From CAYWHE01 sp964458125 (lineage in GTDB: Bacteria > Bacteroidota > Bacteroidia > AKYH767-A > OLB10), in assembly GCA_964458125.1 (NCBI GenBank), contig CAYWHE010000022.1, forward strand, positions 1 to 29,890: a stretch of 29,890 nt of DNA. Reading direction: 5' to 3'. Both the position numbers and the translations under genes were made by a program. Positions 13,241 to 21,383 of the stretch are shown here, piece by piece (within the stretch, counting starts at the first letter, position 1; every line of letters starts with the position of its first letter). The notes beneath the pieces were generated by a model. It was given only the letters and a program-made list of their open reading frames with translations, ran no database searches and was not told the origin of the DNA.

Positions 13241-15583
13241 TTATTTCCCTACAGGTTTGCAGATTAATTCGCAGACCTGTTGTTGCATGTGCTGTAGCCG
13301 GAATTTTTCTGAAGTCAGCAAGGCCTGTTCAGACAGGCGTTTGCATAATATGGGATCCGCATAAATGCGGTTGATGGTATTTAGCATGTCATGTTTGCTC
13401 CGCACATCTTTCAGGAAGCCATTAATGTTCGGCTGTACCAGTTCGGTCACCCCGCCTATGGGAGGAGCAATAACAGGAATTCCATAGCACATAGCTTCCA
13501 GGATGGTCATGCCGAAGGTTTCCACCCATTGATCCGGGTGAGAAAGGTTAAGGACCAGGCTGGCCTTTTCATAAAAAGGATGAACATTTCTGGTGGCTGC
13601 ATGGGTGCTCAGGTTGGCCGGCAGCTTTTTCCCGCTGAAGTAACGATTGATGTTTTCTTCCGAAGCATTCAGAACCAGGTCAAAATGTATATGCGACATG
13701 CGTTCGGCAAGTTCTACGTAATCCGGGATACCCTTGTAGGTTTTTAAGGAACATAACATCAGTACATGAAAATCCCCTGCAGCATGCGGCCTGTGTAAGC
13801 GGAAGGAGGAGGCCTTGTGTACAAATTCATCCGGCAGCGCATTGTGTACAACAGAACTGTATACGCCACGCAAACCTTCTGTTTTCATGAGGTAATGCGA
13901 AACATAAATGGCCGTATTGGCAGTGGCTTCCCCGATCATTTTCAGGAATTTTTTGAATACAGGCGGGTTGATGCTGGTTTCATGCAGGTGGTAAATCACC
14001 TTCTTGCCCATCAGTTTTCCCGCCAGTGCAGCACCGAAGGGCAATAAGGTGTTGATGTAAAAATCTACGGGCTGATTCCGGTAACGGAACAGGCGGAAGA
14101 ACAGGAGAACCTGACTGACCGAGAATGCAATTAGCCTGGCATAGGGATGCTGGTAAAAGCGATACCAGAAATGATGGGACCTGACCGGCAGACCGGTTAG
14201 AAAACCTTCTGAACCACCGCAGGTGTAAAGATCAATCTCATGTCCGGATTGAACCAACCCTTTAAGCGCCTCCGCAAAAACCAGGGGACTTCCGCTATAA
14301 TCGTTGAGGAGGTGAACCGCCACAATTTTATTTTTTGCAGCCGGAGTTTTCCTTTCAGCAGGCAGTGAATCATATATCTTAAGGAGTTGTTCACCCTTGG
14401 TGTTCCATTCAAAATGACTGTGAAACCTGGCCCTGGCGCCCTGTGACAGGGATTCGAGCAGGATTTTGTTTTCAAACAACTGTTTAAGCGCTCCGGAAAA
14501 CTGCCGGATGGAATGCTTGTACCGGCTGTATGGAATTTTTATGCCGCAATGTTCATTGATGAATTCACCAGGGCCGCAATTATCAAAACAAACAACAGGC
14601 AGACCATGCGACAGGGCCTCGGAAACAACCATGCCTGCACCCTCATGGGATGGAAACAGGAATACCGTTGACTGCCTGTAATATTCTTTAAGTTTCGGGC
14701 GGTCTACCCAGTCAAGGAAGGTTGTAACCCCTGAAATGCCTGAGTTCTTTACAAGTTCCTTCAGGAGATTCTCTGACGGTCCGCTTCCGATCAGGGTGAG
14801 GGTTACCTTTTTTTTATTTTCAGAACTGAGGAGGTGGTAAAATCGTGCGAAACTATTTATCGTGATGTCGAATCCTTTTAATGGGGTGAAACGCCCGATG
14901 CTGATAACGTGAAAACCTGGACGTTTGGGATCGGTCCGCTCGCCCGGTTCTTCCGAACCAACGGATGGAAGGATAATGACTTTTTTATTCCTCAGGGGAA
15001 GTACATTTTCAACGCTTCGGTTCATGGCAATGATAACGCTTGCATGCCGGATGGTCGAATGAAGCAGCGGGCCGGTTTTCCAGAGCAGGCGTTTGACAAA
15101 ATGACGAAGAAGATCATCAAAATAGCATCGCATACCATAGGTGCCCAGCAGGTATCCCTGTGGAATTGCCGGGTGATGCCCGATTGGACCCCATACCAGT
15201 GGTTTCCCCAGGGTCCACAGGCGCGATGGCGTCCAGTCGTTATGAAAATTCAGGTTATGGGCAATGTCGAAACGGCACCTGCATTTCCTGATAAATCCCG
15301 GAACGGTGAGTTGCCACAGGTAAAAGTAGAGCAGGGCCCCGCGGCTGCCCCGTTTCCAGAAACGAATCCACACGGGGAGGTCAAAGTACAGGAATTCCAT
15401 CCGGTCATAATAATCCCTGGGATTTTCGCGCATAAATTGCCTGATGGCCTCTGCGTTGTTTTTCCGGGTGATGACCACCACCTGGTTGAACCGTGCAGCC
15501 TGGCAGATAAAATTCCACCCCATACCGTCTTCTGAACCCTTATAGGGATTCACGGCATAAGCGGTCATTAAAATACGTTTCAT
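13241..15583 (-). CDS. Double GT4 glycosyltransferase fusion
   Basis: A protein of 780 residues made of two complete GT-B enzymes. Domain 1 (about 1-395) has an N-terminal MKRILMTAYAVNPYKGSEDGMGW, then ISIGRFTPLKGFD and SHEGAGMVVSEALSHGLPVV. Domain 2 (about 408-780) starts VAVHLLNDYSGSPLVFAEAL and contains YHLHETS, LCSLKTYKGI and ETFGMTILEAMCYGIPVIAPPIGG. Each keeps the GT4 E-x7-E type loop, so both may be active and add two successive sugars to the lipid-linked repeat unit. The length is about twice that of a single GT4, and no frameshift or internal stop separates the halves. Its start overlaps the acyltransferase stop by 4 bp (15580-15583). Confidence 0.9.
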   Translation of the reverse strand: MKRILMTAYAVNPYKGSEDGMGWNFICQAARFNQVVVITRKNNAEAIRQFMRENPRDYYDRMEFLYFDLPVWIRFWKRGSRGALLYFYLWQLTVPGFIRKCRCRFDIAHNLNFHNDWTPSRLWTLGKPLVWGPIGHHPAIPQGYLLGTYGMRCYFDDLLRHFVKRLLWKTGPLLHSTIRHASVIIAMNRSVENVLPLRNKKVIILPSVGSEEPGERTDPKRPGFHVISIGRFTPLKGFDITINSFARFYHLLSSENKKKVTLTLIGSGPSENLLKELVKNSGISGVTTFLDWVDRPKLKEYYRQSTVFLFPSHEGAGMVVSEALSHGLPVVCFDNCGPGEFINEHCGIKIPYSRYKHSIRQFSGALKQLFENKILLESLSQGARARFHSHFEWNTKGEQLLKIYDSLPAERKTPAAKNKIVAVHLLNDYSGSPLVFAEALKGLVQSGHEIDLYTCGGSEGFLTGLPVRSHHFWYRFYQHPYARLIAFSVSQVLLFFRLFRYRNQPVDFYINTLLPFGAALAGKLMGKKVIYHLHETSINPPVFKKFLKMIGEATANTAIYVSHYLMKTEGLRGVYSSVVHNALPDEFVHKASSFRLHRPHAAGDFHVLMLCSLKTYKGIPDYVELAERMSHIHFDLVLNASEENINRYFSGKKLPANLSTHAATRNVHPFYEKASLVLNLSHPDQWVETFGMTILEAMCYGIPVIAPPIGGVTELVQPNINGFLKDVRSKHDMLNTINRIYADPILCKRLSEQALLTSEKFRLQHMQQQVCELICKPVGK

Positions 15584-16329
15584 CGGAACAATTCGGAAGG
15601 ATTTTCAAGTTGAACGGATGTGAAAGGAGTTTCAACGCTGATCTGTTTAATCACCCGTGCCGGAATGCCGCCGATAACAGAATGATCAGGCATGTCGCGG
15701 GTCACCACAGCTCCCGCAGCAATCACGCAATGATTGCCGATATGAACGTCATCCAGGATGGTCACTCGCGCCCCTATCCAGCAGTTCGATCCGATACGGA
15801 TTCCCTTCCTGGTAACCCCGGAATGGCGTATAGATAAAGCGTTATTGGTATAAATATGATTTTCCGGGTGGCAGCTGAAATACTGACCGATGATGCATTC
15901 GTCTCCGATATCGAGTCCTCCTGCTCCACCGAGATACGCAAACTCTCCGATCCCGACATGCTTGCCGATCCGTATATGACTGCCTGTCCTGTTGAAGGAA
16001 GTCGATACCACAAGACGGCTGAAAGCCCCGACTGAGGTATGATCGTCAATAAAAATACCGGTCCTTCCCAACCCGTTCAGGTAAACATAATCACCCAGCT
16101 GCACCATCCTGCCGAAGCGGATATTTGCAAAATGAAAGAAGCGGGTGCGCTTGCCCAGCAACAACATGACCGGATTCCGGAAGTGAAAGAGTTGTTTACA
16201 CCATCCCCTGACAAGACATGCCAGTTTATCCCATGCCAGTAAAAGCAGCACCCTGCTGTTTACCGTTTCATCAAAAGTAAAGTCCGGATTCTTTATCCTT
16301 ACCAGCCGTTGCAGGAGGGTTCTGATCAT
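15580..16329 (-). CDS. Left-handed beta-helix O-acyltransferase
   Basis: A protein of 249 residues. From about residue 75 it shows hexapeptide repeats (LGDYVYLNG, IFIDDHTSVG, IRIGKHVGIGEFAYLGG, IGSNCWIGARVTILDDVHIGNHCVIAAGAVVTRDMP). It ends GGIPARVIKQI, typical of the maltose/galactoside acetyltransferase-like LbH group. The likely catalytic His is in SCHPENHIY. It should transfer an acetyl or other acyl group from its CoA thioester to a sugar of the repeat unit in the cytoplasm. It follows the kinase-like fusion gene by 9 bp and overlaps the double glycosyltransferase by 4 bp. Confidence 0.87.
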   Translation of the reverse strand: MIRTLLQRLVRIKNPDFTFDETVNSRVLLLLAWDKLACLVRGWCKQLFHFRNPVMLLLGKRTRFFHFANIRFGRMVQLGDYVYLNGLGRTGIFIDDHTSVGAFSRLVVSTSFNRTGSHIRIGKHVGIGEFAYLGGAGGLDIGDECIIGQYFSCHPENHIYTNNALSIRHSGVTRKGIRIGSNCWIGARVTILDDVHIGNHCVIAAGAVVTRDMPDHSVIGGIPARVIKQISVETPFTSVQLENPSELFR

Positions 16330-16338
16330 GACGGAAAC

Positions 16339-17643
16339 TCAGGATGCGTTCATGTATTCATTCATGACAATGTTCAGGGTCTTGTTCAGATCCACATTGT
16401 TGATTGAAATGTATTTTCTTTTTTTATTGTTTTTACCCAGTTCACTGAAAAGCTTTTGGTAGTCATCCGTCAGTTGCCGGATATCCTGGAGATCCAGTTC
16501 CTGTTTGCGCTGATGAATGATCTCGGGTTCAGCATAAAGGAAAAAATTGACATCCGGTTTAAAGATGAAATTATATCCCATACGGATAAAGTTACGGCCC
16601 AGGCTGATGTTGCTGCGTCTGGCGTCAATGATGAAGTCAAAGTAATACCGGTCATACAGTACCGTATAGCCACGAAGTGTATATCGAATGTAAACGTAAA
16701 ACTGTCCGATAACATAGTCGGTATAATAATACAGGAACCGGAAAAAGGACGTGACGATATTCCGGTTTGTGCCCTGCCTGGGTAATATGCTTTGCGCCTT
16801 GGCTTCCGCTCTTTTCTTTCCGTAAAGCAAAGCTGAAAGGATGGGAAACAGGGAGGGACGATGCCGTATGACGACAATCTTCTGCCTGTATTTTTTCTGA
16901 AGGATATTTTTTACCTCCTCCAGCACGGTGCTTTTACCCGAACCGTCAACCCCGCTGAAGGTGATCGTGATGCCCCTGTTATTCAAAAAATCACTGAGCA
17001 GGTCGCGAAGATACCTGATCCTGTTGCGCAATTTCCGGAAACCGCGGTTAACAGGATAGGACCTGATTTCTTCCATAACTTCCTCCTGAATTCGATGATT
17101 GGTGATCAGCAGTTCATCCAGGGTATTGATGATCAGATCGTATTTAGGCCTTACATAAGCGAAAATTTTTGCCCGCTCCTCGAAGGTATAGGTCGCAAAG
17201 TATTGAATATATTTATCATCAGTTTTGCTTCCGTTGAGCATATAAAACAACATGATGTATTCAAAATGATGTCCCGTAAAGGGAACCTTGATGCCTTCCT
17301 TATTCGTTGTAGCATGTTCAAGCACCTCTTCGCTGTCCATGAAAATTATCCCTTTCCGGTCAAACCTGTTGATCAGGTCAAGCTCCAGGTAACTCTGGTC
17401 TTCAAAATAAACACTTACAAAGGTGACAAATGACTTCTGGTGAATGTGGATGCGGTTGATCCGGCTTCCAGCCCGTATGATTTCAAGGAAACGGTAAAGC
17501 TGTTTCCGGTCGATCAACAGGTCCAAATCGGAATTTTCAGCAATCTGATCGGCCGATACGGCAATATACTTCAGAAAAACATAGCGCAGTGCTGAAATAT
17601 GTTTTATAAAATAGGCTATAAAACGTTTGCGGTCGGTATTCAT
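16339..17643 (-). CDS. Nucleotidyltransferase-like / thymidylate kinase-like fusion
   Basis: A protein of 434 residues with two domains. Residues 1 to about 190 resemble the uncharacterised nucleotidyltransferases of sugar clusters: NSDLDLLID supplies Asp39 and Asp41, and LELDL (Asp89) the likely third acidic residue. The usual GG/GS turn before them is not clear. From about 224 there is a P-loop kinase domain: ITFSGVDGSGKST (Walker A 231-239), a thymidylate-kinase-like YDRYYFD at about 330-336 and a LID-like YAEPEIIHQRKQELD. The family is recurrent in glycan loci, but the substrate is unknown. It is unlikely to be the housekeeping dTMP kinase, given its length, fusion and location. Its start overlaps the APH-like gene by 4 bp, implying that the two kinase-like proteins are made together. 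Confidence 0.8.
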   Translation of the reverse strand: MNTDRKRFIAYFIKHISALRYVFLKYIAVSADQIAENSDLDLLIDRKQLYRFLEIIRAGSRINRIHIHQKSFVTFVSVYFEDQSYLELDLINRFDRKGIIFMDSEEVLEHATTNKEGIKVPFTGHHFEYIMLFYMLNGSKTDDKYIQYFATYTFEERAKIFAYVRPKYDLIINTLDELLITNHRIQEEVMEEIRSYPVNRGFRKLRNRIRYLRDLLSDFLNNRGITITFSGVDGSGKSTVLEEVKNILQKKYRQKIVVIRHRPSLFPILSALLYGKKRAEAKAQSILPRQGTNRNIVTSFFRFLYYYTDYVIGQFYVYIRYTLRGYTVLYDRYYFDFIIDARRSNISLGRNFIRMGYNFIFKPDVNFFLYAEPEIIHQRKQELDLQDIRQLTDDYQKLFSELGKNNKKRKYISINNVDLNKTLNIVMNEYMNAS

Positions 17644-19010
17644 GCGGATAGGTCGTTAAGCGCCTGGTGCCAGGTATTGACCAGCCAATGTGCCTGGGAA
17701 TGCAACGGTTTCTGATGGATATAGAGCCGGATATAATACGTGACGGTAAAGAGCAGGTAAAGACGGTAATGAAGATCCGTATCAATTTTATAGCGGTTGA
17801 TGATTTTCAGCGTTAACGCATTTCCCATAACCTCACGGATGTGTCGTGCAATGGTGGGATAATCTTTACGGAAAAGCAAAACCTGAGACTGGTAGATAAA
17901 ATGAAAGAGATCCATCAGCATCGGCATGCCTGCTCCGGCTAACTCCCAATCGTATACGTACAATCGGTGATCATCGGTATACATGTTCCAGGGTGTGAAA
18001 TCACCGTGTGCAAACGAGACGGGAATTTCGGTTTTGGCGTCAATGCCGTTAAATACGCCGAAAAGTTTTTTGATGATGCCATAAATCATCGTGGCATCGA
18101 GGTCGTTCAGGATCTCATGCTCCTTGTCAAGCAGGTGAAGCTGGTTGGATATGGTTTCCCAGGCTGTGGACTGCCGGATGCATTTATATTCATGATGTGA
18201 TTCATACAATTCATCCAGTGCCCGGATGTGTACATCGCGCAAGCGGTTGGCAGAAATAAAAACACCCGGCTTAACATTGGTCAGCTTTGAAAAATTGGGA
18301 TCAATCGAACGGCTCGGCTGCGGAAGGCTCAGTGCGGTGAAATCATATTTGCTCAGCGTGGTTAACATCTGCGATTCGTTTATAATCAGTTTCCTGGGCG
18401 TTTCATCAAAGGCCATTTTGATGAAATGTGTGGTTTGCGCATTCCGGTGCAGGCTGATGATGGACTTTCTGTTCTCTCCCTTGGTTCCGGTAAATATGCT
18501 GAACATGTCGGCAGATGAACCGGTTATGACCTGTTCTACTCTGTTTTTTGATTTTTGTTGCAGAAAAAATGATCCCGATGCTATTCTGGATCGTAATCCC
18601 CCGGAAAAGGCAAGTTGTATCAGGTGACGGTAGAGTTTCCCGCGAAGAGTATTGTTATTGTATAATTCAAGAAAATAGGGCTTTTTCATCTCCAGCGGGT
18701 ATATCCATCGAATGGTGCCGTCCGGGTTGTGAATATACTCGTAGGTGGATTCCCTGAAATAATGGTCCGCCTGGAAATGAAAGATATAAGCCGAATCCAG
18801 GTCGTGAGGGAATAGGTCGAAAGAGAAGTTAAAAACAACCTTGCCCGCGGAATGATCCCGGAGCACCTCCGGGCTGCTGGTACAGGTGGATGGTTGTCCG
18901 CCGATTACGCAGGACAACGGATCGTATACTAAAATTCCGTATTCCTCACCGCAGAATAAATCACGCAGCAGGAGCAGATCGCAGTAGTGTACTTTTTTCA
19001 GCTGGGCCAT
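17640..19010 (-). CDS. Aminoglycoside-phosphotransferase-fold (APH) kinase-like protein
   Basis: A protein of 456 residues. The C-terminal two-thirds have the APH/choline-kinase fold. A possible N-lobe Lys198 lies in HFIKMA and Glu212 in INESQML. The catalytic loop is AHGDFTPWN (His335, Asp337, Asn342) and the metal-binding loop YVYDWELAG (Asp354). The first ~180 residues are extra and unrecognised. All core catalytic residues are present, so it is probably an active small-molecule or glycan kinase, not a resistance gene. It lies between the polymerase and the nucleotidyltransferase/kinase fusion. Its start lies 50 bp inside the polymerase gene; no later Met is near enough to shorten this, so the long overlap is probably real. 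Confidence 0.8.
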   Translation of the reverse strand: MAQLKKVHYCDLLLLRDLFCGEEYGILVYDPLSCVIGGQPSTCTSSPEVLRDHSAGKVVFNFSFDLFPHDLDSAYIFHFQADHYFRESTYEYIHNPDGTIRWIYPLEMKKPYFLELYNNNTLRGKLYRHLIQLAFSGGLRSRIASGSFFLQQKSKNRVEQVITGSSADMFSIFTGTKGENRKSIISLHRNAQTTHFIKMAFDETPRKLIINESQMLTTLSKYDFTALSLPQPSRSIDPNFSKLTNVKPGVFISANRLRDVHIRALDELYESHHEYKCIRQSTAWETISNQLHLLDKEHEILNDLDATMIYGIIKKLFGVFNGIDAKTEIPVSFAHGDFTPWNMYTDDHRLYVYDWELAGAGMPMLMDLFHFIYQSQVLLFRKDYPTIARHIREVMGNALTLKIINRYKIDTDLHYRLYLLFTVTYYIRLYIHQKPLHSQAHWLVNTWHQALNDLSA

Positions 19011-20268
19011 ACCTGGTTCCTGTATACGGCAACCGTACGGATTGGTTCACCCGGCTTCCAAGGAGAAAAACAATAAACAAATAGAACATGATCCCGTAAT
19101 TGGCTTCTCCGAAAATGCCGAATTCGGTGAAGGAATTGATCAGAACTGGGATAAATAGGCTGAAGGCCACCGGTCTCAACCCTTTATCGGGATTAACCGC
19201 CATGGCGTGAAGGGTAAACGCAACCTGTAACAATGCAATCAGCAGACCGACAAGCCCCAGGTTCAGCAAAACCTGGATAAAAGTGTTGTGGGTCATTTCC
19301 CCGGCATAGGAATTCAGGCTTTCAAAACGGTCCTGGTAGTCAATACGCATAAAACCAAAACCCAGCAGTGGCTCCTTCGGAAAGTTGATCGTGAGCAGGT
19401 CGTGCCAGAACGGTATTCGTCCTGTCATATTCATGACTTCCTCCTGATCCCCGGCCTTGATGAAGATCTCACTGATGATAAACGGCACGGAAAGTACCAT
19501 ACATGAAATGACACCCACCTGGAGTTTGGCGTTCCTGCTGTTCAATACATAATATAAGAGGATCATAAACATCCCGATCATGGACGAACGGCTGCCGGTG
19601 AGCACCAGCGAATAGATCAGTACCACCATCATCAGTATCACCCATAACTTTTTCCGCACATGCTTTAATTCGGCACAGCACATGGCAAAGCCGGTCACAA
19701 TAAGCATTCCCAGTTCATTGGGATTTATGATAAAACCGCCCAGCCTGGCCACTTCTCCCCCATGCGTCAACCGGTAAAATTTATCCGGGTTTACGTACAT
19801 GCCGGCAAGAAATACCGTCAGGATGAGAAAGACAGCAACTGATAATATGCGGCTGATCCGGATCGTACCCGGGTAAACGGAATTGAAGGCGGACAGCGCC
19901 TGGATGTAAAAATAACAAAAGGCCAGGCATTCAATATCCATCAGTAATTGCAGTGTGCTTTCTGACATATTGGAGGTCCAGAGCAGGGAAATCAGGCCAA
20001 GCAGCAGGTATGCGAGGTAAAACAGAATGGTCAGCGGGAAAGGATAATCAACCCTGAGGGTTTTGTTTTTCAGTAAGATGGACCGCAGCATTAAAAATGA
20101 TACACCGGTTACCGCAAAGCGGAAACCCATTTTAAGAACCTGGGTGACAACTGCAGATTCGGAAAGCATAAAATAGCTGGTGATTCTGAAAATCATGATC
20201 ACGGTCAGCCAGAAAATAATCCTGCCGGTGTAGTTCTTTTTGCCTGGAGATTTCGCTGTCGTTTTCAT
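18961..20268 (-). CDS. O-antigen polymerase/ligase-like membrane protein (Wzy/WaaL superfamily)
   Basis: A protein of 435 residues with about 11-12 membrane segments. It shows the Wzy_C pattern: VLTGSRSSMIG (about 222-232), GRIPFWHDLL (283-292), then LGFGFMRIDY and MTHNTFIQVLLNLGLVGLL, with His327-Asn328 before a membrane helix. It should polymerise undecaprenyl-linked repeat units, or transfer glycan to an acceptor, on the periplasmic side. In a locus with flippase, co-polymerase and export lipoprotein, the polymerase role is more likely than ligase. It overlaps the upstream glycosyltransferase by 4 bp and the downstream APH-like gene by 50 bp. Confidence 0.87.
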   Translation of the reverse strand: MKTTAKSPGKKNYTGRIIFWLTVIMIFRITSYFMLSESAVVTQVLKMGFRFAVTGVSFLMLRSILLKNKTLRVDYPFPLTILFYLAYLLLGLISLLWTSNMSESTLQLLMDIECLAFCYFYIQALSAFNSVYPGTIRISRILSVAVFLILTVFLAGMYVNPDKFYRLTHGGEVARLGGFIINPNELGMLIVTGFAMCCAELKHVRKKLWVILMMVVLIYSLVLTGSRSSMIGMFMILLYYVLNSRNAKLQVGVISCMVLSVPFIISEIFIKAGDQEEVMNMTGRIPFWHDLLTINFPKEPLLGFGFMRIDYQDRFESLNSYAGEMTHNTFIQVLLNLGLVGLLIALLQVAFTLHAMAVNPDKGLRPVAFSLFIPVLINSFTEFGIFGEANYGIMFYLFIVFLLGSRVNQSVRLPYTGTRYGPAEKSTLLRSAPAA

Positions 20269-21383
20269 GCGGTACGATAAGCCTGTATCAGCCTGGATGC
20301 GATAACCTGCCAGTCAAATTGCTCTTTTACCATTTGGGCAGCCCGTTGACCCATGGGTTTAAGTTCACCGCTGTAGAAAAGATCCTGGCAACGGAAAAAG
20401 GCTTCCATGATATGCTGAACATCGTTCACGGTCAGGTGAATGCCGCATTGATAACGGTCCACCAGGGATCCCACATTGGTGGCTGTACTGACCACGCAGG
20501 GAATTCCAAGACCGCAGGCTTCCAGCACAGCTGTGGGAGAACCTTCACTCCGGCTGGGATGAAAAAACGCGTGCATGTTGGCAATACGGTTCAGTTTGTC
20601 CTGTCCGAAAAGGCTGCCGGTAAACAGTACTTCGGTACCCAGATTCAGCTCATGTGCCTGTTTTTCAAGTTTCACACGGTCGGGACCATCCCCGATCAGC
20701 CAGAGTTGCCCGTTCCCATGGTGGCTTTTATATTTGGCAAAAGCAGAGATCAGCATGTCCAGCCCCTTGTAATAACTGTCCAGCCTTCCGCAAAAACCAA
20801 AAACAGGTTCAGCCTGAGGCTGCAACTGCCTGTAATCAAACTCCAGGTCCCGGAAATCCTGCCCGTTGGGAATAAGAATTTTATTCGACAGGGGACATAC
20901 CTGGTCCATATGCGTAAATTCACTCTCCCCAGGAAAATGAACTTTTACAGCGCCCCTCAGCATGATTTTTTCAATTAAGGCAATGTAAATTATTTTCACC
21001 CAGCGGTTTTTATGAAGTGCAACCCGGTTAAAGGCGCCATGCGGAGTGTAGATATATGAAATGCCCCGCTTGCGGAGTAAACGGCTGACCAGAAAAAATT
21101 CAGGTATCAGTGCACCGTGAATATGAAATACGGTTCCCGGTTCCAACCCGGCAATGGCACGCTTTAGCGCACCACTAAGGAAAAACCGGCCCGATAAGGA
21201 CTGGAATAATTTGGTCTGGTAAATCCGGGGAGGAAAGTTCTGGTCCAGGTTTCCCGTAATGCCCCACAAGGTTACCTCGTGACCAAGCAAGGTCATGTGT
21301 GTGGCATGCTGATGCGCCACCTTGTTGACCCCGTTCATTCGGTCGGGGTTTGCTTTGCCCAGTACCAGGTGGATGATTTTCAT
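20265..21383 (-). CDS. GT4 family glycosyltransferase
   Basis: A protein of 372 residues, one complete GT-B enzyme. The N-terminal domain reads MKIIHLVLGKANPDRMNGVNK, with HIHGALIPEF and YTPHGAFNRVALHK. The C-terminal domain has FGFCGRLDSYYKGLD, LWLIGDGPD, VLFTGSLFG and the nucleotide-sugar loop HPSRSEGSPTAVLEACGLGIPCVV. It should add one sugar to the lipid-linked repeat unit at the inner membrane; donor and linkage cannot be read. It overlaps the flippase gene upstream and the polymerase gene downstream by 4 bp each. Confidence 0.92.
   Translation of the reverse strand: MKIIHLVLGKANPDRMNGVNKVAHQHATHMTLLGHEVTLWGITGNLDQNFPPRIYQTKLFQSLSGRFFLSGALKRAIAGLEPGTVFHIHGALIPEFFLVSRLLRKRGISYIYTPHGAFNRVALHKNRWVKIIYIALIEKIMLRGAVKVHFPGESEFTHMDQVCPLSNKILIPNGQDFRDLEFDYRQLQPQAEPVFGFCGRLDSYYKGLDMLISAFAKYKSHHGNGQLWLIGDGPDRVKLEKQAHELNLGTEVLFTGSLFGQDKLNRIANMHAFFHPSRSEGSPTAVLEACGLGIPCVVSTATNVGSLVDRYQCGIHLTVNDVQHIMEAFFRCQDLFYSGELKPMGQRAAQMVKEQFDWQVIASRLIQAYRTA

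Noticed and set aside
16339..17643. Housekeeping thymidylate kinase
   Set aside because: It is twice the usual length, fused to a nucleotidyltransferase-like domain, and sits inside a polysaccharide operon.
17640..19010. Antibiotic resistance aminoglycoside phosphotransferase
   Set aside because: The APH fold is shared by many kinases; the long extra N-terminus and the tight coupling to polysaccharide genes point to a glycan or metabolite role.
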